A stretch of DNA of 56,021 nt from an uncultured Spartobacteria bacterium (GTDB taxonomy: Bacteria > Verrucomicrobiota > Verrucomicrobiia > Chthoniobacterales > Chthoniobacteraceae), in assembly GCA_903919125.1 (NCBI GenBank), contig CAIXGS010000078.1, positions 1 to 56,021 on the forward strand, read 5' to 3'. Position numbers and translations under genes: made by a program. This document shows positions 34,978-43,103 of this stretch, piece by piece. The notes beneath the pieces are model-generated. The model made no database searches, had not been told where the DNA came from, and saw nothing but the letters and a program-made list of their open reading frames with translations. Position 1 is the first letter of the stretch; every line of letters begins with the position of its first letter.

Positions 34978-35876
34978 GTCCACAAGTAGTTTTCCTCTTC
35001 TTCCACTACGGAAAAATTCCGGGTTACTTAAGCCACTCCATAGAGCATGTGCGCACTTTCAATCCGGATGCGGAAATTCATCTTATTACCGATGGAATTA
35101 AAGATGCATCAAGGCTGGATATCTTTAATATCCGAAAGTTCCGAATTGAAGAGTTTCAATCGGAGGCTTTGCAACAATTCAAAAAGGCCTACCGTCATAT
35201 ATCATGTTTCGATGAGAAGTTTGAACGGTTCGTTTTGGAGCGGTGGTTCGTAACGGAAACCATTAGAAAATCCAATCCAAACCCCATCTATGTCATGCTG
35301 GACAGCGATGTCGCAGTCTTCGGCGATGCTAGCGCACTTCTGGGGAAACTCCCGGATTGCCCGATCTGCATGGGGGGGGACAACCCCCATTTTACTTTCA
35401 TCAGGAAAAGCATCTCTGATTTTTTAGCATTCATTACCGGAGTCTACAATGATCCAGAAAAGCTCGAAGCATCCAGAGAGCTGCACTTACGCCACAAGAG
35501 TGGAGATACGATATATAATCTTGGAGAAATGGAGTTCCTCGATTTATATATGAAACAATCGAGTAACATGCAAAATTATGAGCGACAGACGCCGGATGGG
35601 TACGTTGACTCGAATATCCACAGGACGGAAGGATTTGATTCCCTTAAGCTGCGCCGCCGTCACAGGAAAATTGTGGTCTGGAGGCAAGAAAATGGCGTTA
35701 ATATTCCTTATTTAAAAAAAGGGGATGATTTAGTGAGGGCGTTCCTCTTGCACTTTCAGGGGCCAGGAAAGAGAGTGTTTTATAGATTTAACGGTGGTGG
35801 TTTATTCAATTCAAAAGCCGGTCTATTCCTTCTAAATCAAATCTTCCAAAGCAAGACAATCGCCAACGTCCTGTAG
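34974..35876 (+). CDS. GT-A type glycosyltransferase, paralogue of the gene at 38272
   Basis: A 300-residue protein with a D110-S-D112 motif (YVMLDSDVAVFGD), the metal/nucleotide-sugar site of GT-A glycosyltransferases, and conserved blocks NPHFTF, YNLGEME, LRRRHRK and LHFQGPGKRV near the end. It aligns without gaps over its whole length with the protein at 38272-39174, roughly half of positions being identical. No signal peptide is seen, so it is probably cytoplasmic and acts on lipid-linked glycan. Donor and acceptor are unknown. The start ATG overlaps the stop of the broken GT2 gene. Its codons are more A+T-rich than those of the paralogue. Confidence 0.8.
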   Translation: MSPQVVFLFFHYGKIPGYLSHSIEHVRTFNPDAEIHLITDGIKDASRLDIFNIRKFRIEEFQSEALQQFKKAYRHISCFDEKFERFVLERWFVTETIRKSNPNPIYVMLDSDVAVFGDASALLGKLPDCPICMGGDNPHFTFIRKSISDFLAFITGVYNDPEKLEASRELHLRHKSGDTIYNLGEMEFLDLYMKQSSNMQNYERQTPDGYVDSNIHRTEGFDSLKLRRRHRKIVVWRQENGVNIPYLKKGDDLVRAFLLHFQGPGKRVFYRFNGGGLFNSKAGLFLLNQIFQSKTIANVL

Positions 35877-36368
35877 GGCAAATGACGCGTCACCAATACA
35901 TGTCAAGGGAGCCCAGAAACACACAATGGAGATCGAATTCTAGTCTTTAGAGCAAATACGTCAACGCACGCGACAAACCGAGGGCCGCTGGCAGGCTTAG
36001 TCTGAAATGTCAGGCACGCGTATGTATGACATTTCTTGATTCAGTGGGTGACGGGGTTTTGAAAAAGTGACAGGGTTGCGCTCCATGCGTGTACCGGTGC
36101 AGCGGGCGTGCGGCGGGAGCAACTGCATTGAGGCTATTCCTGCCACAGTAGATCTCGTAACGACGCATCAGTTTTAAAGAAGTTTCATTTTCCCACTCGC
36201 CCAGAACAAAGTTCCTGTCCACCACCCTAAAAACACAATGGCAATGTGCGAGATGTACCCCGGCCTCAGACTTGAATCTCGCGCACCTCCCCCCCCCTTG
36301 CGGCGGTTGCGAGTACACAAAAGGTTTGACGACAGTGTTTTCCGGCTGCTTCTCACATCGTATTAGCC
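35877..36368. other. Gene-free stretch with a perfect 9-bp inverted repeat
   Basis: About 490 bases without a recognisable gene. GAAATGTCA (36004-36012) and TGACATTTC (36027-36035) form a perfect 9-bp hairpin with a 14-base loop, 128 bases after the preceding stop; a weak terminator or operator are both possible. A C9 run lies near 36288-36296. Short frames on either strand match nothing I know. Confidence 0.45.
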
Positions 36369-37139
36369 ATGTTACCGATACCGTTAAAATACCACCGCCG
36401 CAATTTCAAGCGGTTAATAAAGCTGCTGCTTGCAAGTCCACGAAATTTCATCTGGTTCATGGGCTGCTTAAGACGTTGGCAGCAAGCTGCGGCTCCGAGC
36501 TGGAAAGCGTTTGGTGCTTAACTCAACATTTGCACGGAAGACCGTCACGCCAGCGCGGGAACCGCCCGCGGGCACTACTTTCTCCAAGATCTTTGGGCAG
36601 CGCAGCATGTTCACCAGTTCGCTGCGGAACATCATGTCGATATCGGCAGTTCGGTGGAGGGCTTCGTCGCCCATGTCGCTAGTTTCATGCCTGTAGAATA
36701 CATAGACATAAGGCCCCTTGAATCTCATGTCCCCAACCTCAGCTTCCGCTCCGGAAGCATCCTCAATCTACCTCATGCAAGTCATTCTGTAAAAAGCTTG
36801 AGCTGTCTACACGTCATTGAACACATCGGTCTTGGGCGCTATGGTGATCCTATAAACCCAGACGGGTGGATTATCGGGCTTGAGGAGTTGCAGCGAGTCC
36901 TCGCGCCAGGCGGCCAATTACTTCTGAGCACGCCCTGTGGAGTTCCGTGCGTCCAATTTAATGCGCACCGCGTTTTTACCCCCGAGCATATTATCAGAAA
37001 ACTCAACCAACTTAAGCTCGAGGAGTTTTCACTCATCGAGGACGACAATGCCCGCCGATGGCTCCCCAACTGCCCTACTTCCCGCTCCGAAACTTTGAGC
37101 TTCGGTTGTGGCCTCTTTCGTTTTTCGAGGCCCTATTGA
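36369..37139 (+). pseudogene. DUF268 methyltransferase-like gene with a nonsense codon at position 51
   Basis: One frame from the ATG at 36369 to 37139 gives a 256-residue DUF268 protein, broken only by TAA at 36519-36521. Before it: MLPIPLKYHRRNFKRLIKLL. After it: AGTARGHYFLQDLW, HVDIGSSVEGFVAHVASF (SAM-binding loop), YIDIRPL, HVIEHIGLGRYGDPINPDG and FNAHRVFTPEHI. The LGRYGDPI-PDG block is the signature of this Rossmann-fold family, whose reaction is not known. The TAA would be CAA (Gln) by a single change. Without readthrough the product is a 50-residue stub; a downstream GTG at 36654 (VEGFVAH) would miss the beginning of the fold. A second, intact DUF268 gene is at 44554. Confidence 0.8.
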
Positions 37140-37366
37140 ATCCCGCCAATGACCTTTGAGCGCCAGCGCCCCAGTCAGTGTCCATTTCCCGCTTGGGTTG
37201 CGCGAATGTTTGCCCCAGCAGGTACTGAGGAGTGCCGTCTCTCTCGAATTGATTATCCCACCTTTCGCTTCAATTTCCGCGCGCTGGCGGCATGTTGAAT
37301 CTTCTCATGTAACTCTGACCACATAGATGGCCGAATCAACCTCCCGAAGTCATACCCTGTTTTCGC

Positions 37367-38275
37367 ATGCCTCCACCGCCGATTATCCTTATCCACCGCG
37401 GAGACAGTTTTTATCTGGCCCATGCAATCGCGCAGGCGAGAAGTTCCAACCCTGATAGCCGACTCATTCTTCTAGGGGACAGCAGCAACAGCTTTTATCT
37501 CGGTGTGGAGCACTACCGGTATGAGGATTATTTTGATCGGGCCCAAGAATTCGCGAAGCTTTTCACCTTTGAATTCTTCCCAAGTTACCAATACCCATGG
37601 ATTCTTTTTTGCCACCAAAAGTATTTTGCCTTATTAGATTTCATTCGGACATTCGGGATTGAAAGATTCCTTCTGATCGATTCGGATGTGATGATCTACG
37701 AGCGGATTACGCCCTATTTTGAGCATTACGCAGCGTATCAAATGACGCTCAGTCAAGCTTCTGCAGCATATTCAGCCCAAGCTGCTTTTGCTGTTGTTAA
37801 TGACGCATCGGTCATTTCGGACCTTTGCCGTATTTACGATGAACTCTTTCGGGCTAGTCCTGAAACTCTGGAAACCCGCTTCGGCACACGTTACTTTACC
37901 GAAATGCTTGGACTTGCACTCCTCATGAAGGAGCCACTTGCCCGGGTTAAAAACACATACGGGGAAGACGATAAATTTGTTGTGTGCCACAACCTGATAG
38001 AAGACGATCGATTTGTGAAAAATGGAGAATATTCGCGGATTTTCTGGCAGGGAACCATCCCGATGTTCTGCCGGCTAAACACTGAATCTTTCGTTAAGAG
38101 CCCGATTATCCACTTCCATGGCCACGCCAAAAGACAGATGGGCCGAAACCTCAAGCTTAACGGATACAAAGAGAGACTCCAACACGCGCTCAACAAAACA
38201 ATGAGCGCAGCAGCTAAATATCCCATGCGTGCGGCCAACATGATCGCGGGGCGATCCATCTTCCCCGGCCTATGA
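37367..38275 (+). CDS. GT-A type glycosyltransferase
   Basis: A 302-residue protein. D105-S-D107 in ERFLLIDSDVMIYE is the DXD motif, and a C-terminal histidine-rich block (PIIHFHGHAKRQMG) follows the pattern of enzymes that bind metal with a late His. The N-terminus (IILIHRGDSFYLAHAIAQARSS) resembles enzymes that act on surface glycans. Donor and acceptor cannot be told. It opens the first intact plus-strand run of the glycan island, and its stop overlaps the ATG of the next gene (ATGA at 38272), so the two are translationally coupled. Confidence 0.75.
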   Translation: MPPPPIILIHRGDSFYLAHAIAQARSSNPDSRLILLGDSSNSFYLGVEHYRYEDYFDRAQEFAKLFTFEFFPSYQYPWILFCHQKYFALLDFIRTFGIERFLLIDSDVMIYERITPYFEHYAAYQMTLSQASAAYSAQAAFAVVNDASVISDLCRIYDELFRASPETLETRFGTRYFTEMLGLALLMKEPLARVKNTYGEDDKFVVCHNLIEDDRFVKNGEYSRIFWQGTIPMFCRLNTESFVKSPIIHFHGHAKRQMGRNLKLNGYKERLQHALNKTMSAAAKYPMRAANMIAGRSIFPGL

Positions 38276-39174
38276 GCCGAGCCCTTACGTTTCTCTTTTA
38301 CCACTATGGCACGATCCCACGGTATTTGCGAAACGCAGTCGAGCAAGTGAGGATCTTCAACCCAGAAGCGGAGATCAGGGTTATTACAGACGAAGTGCGA
38401 GACATCTCTATGCTGAAGCCGTTCGACATCCGGCACAGCGAGATGTCTGCCTTCCCATCGGAAGATCTGGAGACTTTCCGCCGCACCTACAGGCACATTT
38501 CCTGTTTTAAAGAACGCTACGAGCGTTTCGTTTTAGACCGATGGTTTGTCACAGAGAGTATTCGCCGTTCATCGCCAAGCCGGACTTACATCATGCAGGA
38601 CAGCGATGTCGCGGTCTTTGGGGATGCGTCAAGGTTACTTCCTGACCTGCCGGATTGCCCGATCGCATTGAGCAGCAATAATCCACACTTTACCTTCGTA
38701 CGCGGAGACATAACGGGGTTCCTTCGCTTCATATTGGATTTTTATGCTGACGAGGCACGCGTTGCAGACAGCTTGAAGCGCCATGAAGGGGCCCGGAATT
38801 CTGCTCAGATCTACAATTTAGGGGAGATGCAATTTCTCTATGAATTCATGCGGGTTTCGTCTGATATGCAGAGGTTTCCGACCGACACGCCCGCTGGTTA
38901 TGTGGACGTCAATCTCCACATTCCTGAAGGCTTTGATTTTATGCAATTGCGAAGGCGCTCGCGCAAAAAAGTGCGTTGGACAGATGAAAATGGGAGGATC
39001 GTTCCCTACTTTCTTAAAGATGCAGCCCCAGTTCGCGCCTTCCTCGTGCATTTTCAAGGCCCCGGCAAAAGAGTTTTCTTCCGCTTCAACGGCTCCAGTT
39101 TCGCAACCAACCCCATGCGTTTGGCGGTCCTTAACACGATTTTCCAAAACAGCTTTTGGGCTAATTTTACCTAA
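38272..39174 (+). CDS. GT-A type glycosyltransferase, paralogue of the gene at 34974
   Basis: A 300-residue protein of the same length and motif positions as its paralogue: D110-S-D112 in YIMQDSDVAVFGD, then NPHFTFV, YNLGEMQ, GYVDVNLH, LRRRSRKKVRW and VHFQGPGKRVFFRFNG. The two genes differ most in the stretch between NPHFTF and YNLGEM. Duplication followed by divergence could give different acceptor choice. It overlaps the preceding glycosyltransferase by 4 bases and lies 3 bases before asnB, so it belongs to a tight operon. Confidence 0.8.
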   Translation: MSRALTFLFYHYGTIPRYLRNAVEQVRIFNPEAEIRVITDEVRDISMLKPFDIRHSEMSAFPSEDLETFRRTYRHISCFKERYERFVLDRWFVTESIRRSSPSRTYIMQDSDVAVFGDASRLLPDLPDCPIALSSNNPHFTFVRGDITGFLRFILDFYADEARVADSLKRHEGARNSAQIYNLGEMQFLYEFMRVSSDMQRFPTDTPAGYVDVNLHIPEGFDFMQLRRRSRKKVRWTDENGRIVPYFLKDAAPVRAFLVHFQGPGKRVFFRFNGSSFATNPMRLAVLNTIFQNSFWANFT

Positions 39175-39177
39175 TCT

Positions 39178-41112
39178 ATGTGCGGAATAGCTGGCTTTGT
39201 TTCCCGAGAACCCTTGGGGCCCGAGGCTCCTAGTCTCGGCGCGCAGTTGTTACGTGGCATGGTACATCGAGGCCCCGACGGGGAGGGCCGTTTTGCCAGC
39301 GATCATATCTGGCTGGGTATGCGGAGGTTGAGCATCATTGACTTGGGTGGAGGATGGCAACCTCTTTACAATGAGAATCGTTCGATTGTTCTAGTCGCGA
39401 ACGGCGAAATCTACAATTACGTCGAGTTGCGGGAAAATTTAAAGTCTCGAGGGCACAGGTTTCAGACGGGCAGCGATTGCGAGACGATCGCGCACCTTTA
39501 TGAGGAGTACGGCGAAAATTGCGTCGATCACATCCGCGGTATGTTTGCTTTCGCCCTTTGGGACAATCCGCGTGGAAGACTCATTTTGGCCCGAGATCGT
39601 ATGGGCGAAAAGCCTCTTTACCTGCACGAAAAAGAGGGACGCCTCCACTTCGCCTCCGAACTGCGGCCATTGATTACCAGTGGCGTCACTCCTTTTGCGA
39701 TCGACCCGCCATCCGTTGATCTGCATCTCCACTTTGGGTACGTCCCCGAACCACGCACCATGGTGAAGGATGTCACCAAGCTTCCGGCTGGATGCACCAT
39801 GACGATCGATATTGCGGGGTGGCGCACAGTGACCAAGCGTTATTGGAGCATGAATGACGCCCCTGCATTGGCTGGCGACCCAGTTGAACTTGTCCACGAG
39901 CAGCTGCAGGAGATCGGCAAACTGATCACGCGGTCCGATGTCCCAGTCGGCGTCGCACTGAGCGGAGGATTAGATTCCAGCTTAGTCGCGGCTCTGGCCG
40001 CGCGGCATTCGCCGCAAACATTGCAAACCTTCACAGTAGGTTACGAGGGTTCTGTCGATTCTGATGAAAGAATTGATGCCCAACGCTTTGCCTCGCACCT
40101 CGGCATGCCTTGGCAAGAAGTGGTCCTTTCCACGTCCGAAGTCGTCGACGGCTTTCCCTCATTAGTCGAACGCACCGATGACCCGATCGCCGATATTGCC
40201 GGGTACGGCTATTATACCGTCATGAGAACTGCACGGGAACATGGTGTTCCTGTGATGCTCCAAGGGCAAGGCGGAGATGAATTATTCTGGGGTTACCCTT
40301 GGGTCCGTGAGGCGGCAGCCCGCTCACATCTGAAGGCGCTGGCACGCAGGCACGGTTGGAAGGCTTTTCCTGATTATTGGCTGGCTGAGCTCCCGCCAAC
40401 GCTCTCCGTACGCGACGTTCGGCGCTGGCTCAAAAAAATGTGCGGAATCTCTCCCGCAGTGTCTAAAATAAGGAACGATCTTGACACGCCCGGCGACGAG
40501 TTGGTCTTTTACAATTTAAACAACGAATTTGTGGCTGCTGACGCGCTCACCACTCGGGTTTACGCGAAAGAGTATTTAGACTCCCTGCCCTCCCGACACG
40601 CTAACACCTGCTTCAACGGGGCAAAGTACTGGGACGACATTGACGTCGCTTTGACTTCGCTTATTTGCGACACCTACCTCCTGGAAAATGGTCTCGCCCA
40701 AGGAGACCGGCTCAGCATGGCGTCGTCCGTCGAATTGAGGCTGCCACTCGTCGATTATCGTCTAGTGGAAACCGTCGTGGGCCTGCGCAAGACGCGAGCC
40801 GATCATGCCGATCCGCCAAAAAATCTTCTTCGCAAGGTAGCCACGGACATTCTGCCTGATTGGGTTATGAATCGGAAAAAGCGCGGATTCTCGCCACCAG
40901 TGGACCAATGGCTCACCGGCATCCACCAAAAATACAGCACTGACTTGCTTGATGGCTTCTTAGTGCGAGAAGGGCTTTTACACAGGGAGACGTTGTCCCA
41001 ACTCGCAAAGAGTCCGCCGTCGCGTGGTCCTCTAAGAAATGTCTGGTTCTCCCTTGTTGTCCTTGAAGCATGGTGCCGTTCCATGAAGAAACTCTCATTC
41101 AGCTCCGTTTAA
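39178..41112 (+). CDS. asnB: Asparagine synthetase (glutamine-hydrolysing) in a glycan operon
   Basis: A 644-residue protein of normal AsnB length. C2 in MCGIAGF is the glutaminase nucleophile after Met removal, followed by MVHRGPDGEG, LSIIDL and NGEIYNY. The synthetase domain has VALSGGLDSSLVAA (ATP-binding P-loop) and GQGGDELFWGYPW, and NRKKRGFSPPVDQWL near the C-terminus. Canonical AsnB makes asparagine from aspartate, ATP and glutamine. AsnB homologues in O-antigen and capsule loci often amidate uronic acids instead. Its position between glycosyltransferase genes, 3 bases after one and 1 base before another, favours that second role here. Confidence 0.9.
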   Translation: MCGIAGFVSREPLGPEAPSLGAQLLRGMVHRGPDGEGRFASDHIWLGMRRLSIIDLGGGWQPLYNENRSIVLVANGEIYNYVELRENLKSRGHRFQTGSDCETIAHLYEEYGENCVDHIRGMFAFALWDNPRGRLILARDRMGEKPLYLHEKEGRLHFASELRPLITSGVTPFAIDPPSVDLHLHFGYVPEPRTMVKDVTKLPAGCTMTIDIAGWRTVTKRYWSMNDAPALAGDPVELVHEQLQEIGKLITRSDVPVGVALSGGLDSSLVAALAARHSPQTLQTFTVGYEGSVDSDERIDAQRFASHLGMPWQEVVLSTSEVVDGFPSLVERTDDPIADIAGYGYYTVMRTAREHGVPVMLQGQGGDELFWGYPWVREAAARSHLKALARRHGWKAFPDYWLAELPPTLSVRDVRRWLKKMCGISPAVSKIRNDLDTPGDELVFYNLNNEFVAADALTTRVYAKEYLDSLPSRHANTCFNGAKYWDDIDVALTSLICDTYLLENGLAQGDRLSMASSVELRLPLVDYRLVETVVGLRKTRADHADPPKNLLRKVATDILPDWVMNRKKRGFSPPVDQWLTGIHQKYSTDLLDGFLVREGLLHRETLSQLAKSPPSRGPLRNVWFSLVVLEAWCRSMKKLSFSSV

Positions 41113-41113
41113 A

Positions 41114-42055
41114 ATGAGCGTGCAATCCTGCGCCCCAGTTCTGCTGACGGTCTTTAACCGACCGCGCGAGACGCTACAGCTTATGACTCGGCTGAAGCAA
41201 GTTCGGCCAAGAAAGATCTTCATTGCAGCGGACGGCCCGCGGAGCGGACGCGTTGAGGACCACGCTTTGTGCGAGGAGGTGCGCAGCCTTGTCACCGAGC
41301 AGATCGACTGGCCGGCGGAGGTCTTCACGGATTTTTCTCCTCACAACCTCGGGCTCCGGCGCAGAATGGCCTCAGCCATTACGTGGGCATTGGAGTTGGA
41401 TGATCGTGTCATCGTCCTCGAGGATGATTGCATTCCTGATCCATCCTTTTTTCGATTCTGCACGGAGTTGCTCGACTATTATGAGGGTGACCGCAGCGTG
41501 GGAGTAATCACTGGCGACAATTTCCAACCGACAGGCTTCCGATGTGAGGCTAGCTACTATTTCTCCCGCTACCCGCACTGCTGGGGTTGGGCCACATGGC
41601 GACGCGCATGGGAGTTTTACGACGATGGAATGTCCGATTGGCCAGACACCAGAGAAACAAATTGGCTTGAAACACTGTTTCGAAATCCTCTGGAAGCTCT
41701 CTATTGGGAAAACATTTTTAACGAAACGCACGAGGGCAAAATCCAATCGTGGGCCTATCGCTGGACCTACACCTGCTGGCGGCGCGGCATGTTGACGGCT
41801 ACCCCTGCCGTAAATTTAGTGACCAACATCGGAACAGGTCCCACCGCGACGAACACCCGTGATGTGGAAGAAAACAAGCATGGGCAAGCCGCACAGGATC
41901 TCGGATTCCCTTTGCGTCATCCGGCGGCTGTGACACGCCATCACGACGCTGATGCCTACGCCCAGCGTCATGCTTTTGGGGCTGCCAAGGATCGTTCGTT
42001 CGCTGGTCGATTCAAAAGACTTTGCGAGAAAATCAAAAACACTCTAAAACTCTGA
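41114..42055 (+). CDS. GT2-like glycosyltransferase of the HlpA-like type
   Basis: A 313-residue protein. PVLLTVFNRPRETLQLM and KIFIAADGPR at the N-terminus, HNLGLRRRMASAITWAL, and the acidic motif VIVLEDDCIPDPSFF (E103-D104-D105) form the pattern of nucleotide-diphospho-sugar transferases often annotated as hemolytic protein HlpA-like. PHCWGWATWRRAWEFYD and KIQSWAYRWTY are the conserved later blocks. It should transfer a sugar from a nucleotide donor in the cytoplasm; the identity is unknown. It begins one base after the asnB stop and ends the operon begun at 37367. Confidence 0.8.
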   Translation: MSVQSCAPVLLTVFNRPRETLQLMTRLKQVRPRKIFIAADGPRSGRVEDHALCEEVRSLVTEQIDWPAEVFTDFSPHNLGLRRRMASAITWALELDDRVIVLEDDCIPDPSFFRFCTELLDYYEGDRSVGVITGDNFQPTGFRCEASYYFSRYPHCWGWATWRRAWEFYDDGMSDWPDTRETNWLETLFRNPLEALYWENIFNETHEGKIQSWAYRWTYTCWRRGMLTATPAVNLVTNIGTGPTATNTRDVEENKHGQAAQDLGFPLRHPAAVTRHHDADAYAQRHAFGAAKDRSFAGRFKRLCEKIKNTLKL

Positions 42056-42317
42056 AAACGACGCTTCTGCTCTTGAACATCGTCCACCGCCACAAACAGC
42101 GGAGTCGGCTGGTCAGGAGATTAACTTCTCGTCAACGCGCGCCCAAGAAAAAGGCAACATGAGATATCGCCCCCAAACACCCAAAGACCAAGATTACCCA
42201 GGGTGCCCCCAGCGGAGCCAAAATTGGTGCCTGTTATTTTAATAACTTCACACAACGTTACACTAAGTTTTTAAAAAAACTAAAAAAACATCACCTTTTT
42301 AATCTTTAAAACCCTCA

Positions 42318-43103
42318 ATGCACTATACACTCTCGCAGAGAATCAAAAAAGCAAAGAGACGACTCACAAACATCTTTTCTCTCAACCCGAAAAGCGTACA
42401 CAATGCTGAGCAGGTTGAAGCCGCTGAGCACACGTTTTACGAAGAATATCTCCGCGAAGGTATGACTGTTTTCGATGTAGGCAGCAACATTGGAACGACG
42501 GCAGCTTACTTTGGAAACAAAGTCTCCGCTAGTGGGGCCGTTCATTGTTTTGAACCTGGGGAATTTGCATTCAGACAACTAAAATTGAAATCGGAACAAC
42601 AAATTCATCCTAACCTTGTACTCAACAACGTAGCGGTGGGTGCTTGCGCAGGAATTTCTAAATTTCATATTTACCCTGAGAGTCATTCATCTTGGAACTC
42701 TGTAGAACGCCGCCCGTTAGAGAATTACGGAATTGATATACAACCTGATAAAATTATTGAAGTTCCAATGCTCACGCTCGATGACTACTGCCAGAGAACG
42801 AAGGTTAATTTCATCAACTTGCTTAAACTTGACTCAGAAGGATTTGAGTTACAGGGCCTTCAAGGTGCCCGTAAACTTCTGGAAGAGCAGCGCATCGGAG
42901 CATGCGTTCTTGAGTTTGGCCAAACCACTTTCGATCAAGGCAATTCGCCACGAGAACTACTCCTCTACCTGAAGTCCGTCGGCTATGATCTCCATAACCT
43001 TATTGCTGGTGACCCAGTTTTTCCGGGAGGTAAGTTTGCTAAGACGGCACAATTTGCGATGCTGATAGCGCGCCCAAGCCAGAAAATACGAGAGAATCAA
43101 TGA
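42318..43103 (+). CDS. FkbM family methyltransferase
   Basis: A 261-residue protein. TVFDVGSNIGTTAAYFG is SAM-binding motif I, VHCFEPGEFAFRQL the following acidic strand, and NLLKLDSEGFELQGLQGARKLL the FkbM-specific D-x-EG-E region. FkbM enzymes O-methylate hydroxyls of polyketides and, in glycan loci, sugars. It opens a second block after a 262-base A+T-rich gap, and its stop overlaps the ATG of the next gene (ATGA at 43100). The DNA from about 42.2 to 45.3 kb looks distinctly richer in A+T than asnB upstream, which suggests a separate origin for this block. Confidence 0.9.
   Translation: MHYTLSQRIKKAKRRLTNIFSLNPKSVHNAEQVEAAEHTFYEEYLREGMTVFDVGSNIGTTAAYFGNKVSASGAVHCFEPGEFAFRQLKLKSEQQIHPNLVLNNVAVGACAGISKFHIYPESHSSWNSVERRPLENYGIDIQPDKIIEVPMLTLDDYCQRTKVNFINLLKLDSEGFELQGLQGARKLLEEQRIGACVLEFGQTTFDQGNSPRELLLYLKSVGYDLHNLIAGDPVFPGGKFAKTAQFAMLIARPSQKIRENQ

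Noticed and set aside
36010-36356. Minus-strand frames in the gap before the DUF268 gene
   Set aside because: Two overlapping frames, neither with family motifs, coiled across a C9 run. No support for coding.
42056-42317. Small gene or RNA in the A+T-rich gap before the FkbM gene
   Set aside because: No reading frame with a start and family motif, and no stable hairpin with a T-run recognised; treated as leader DNA.
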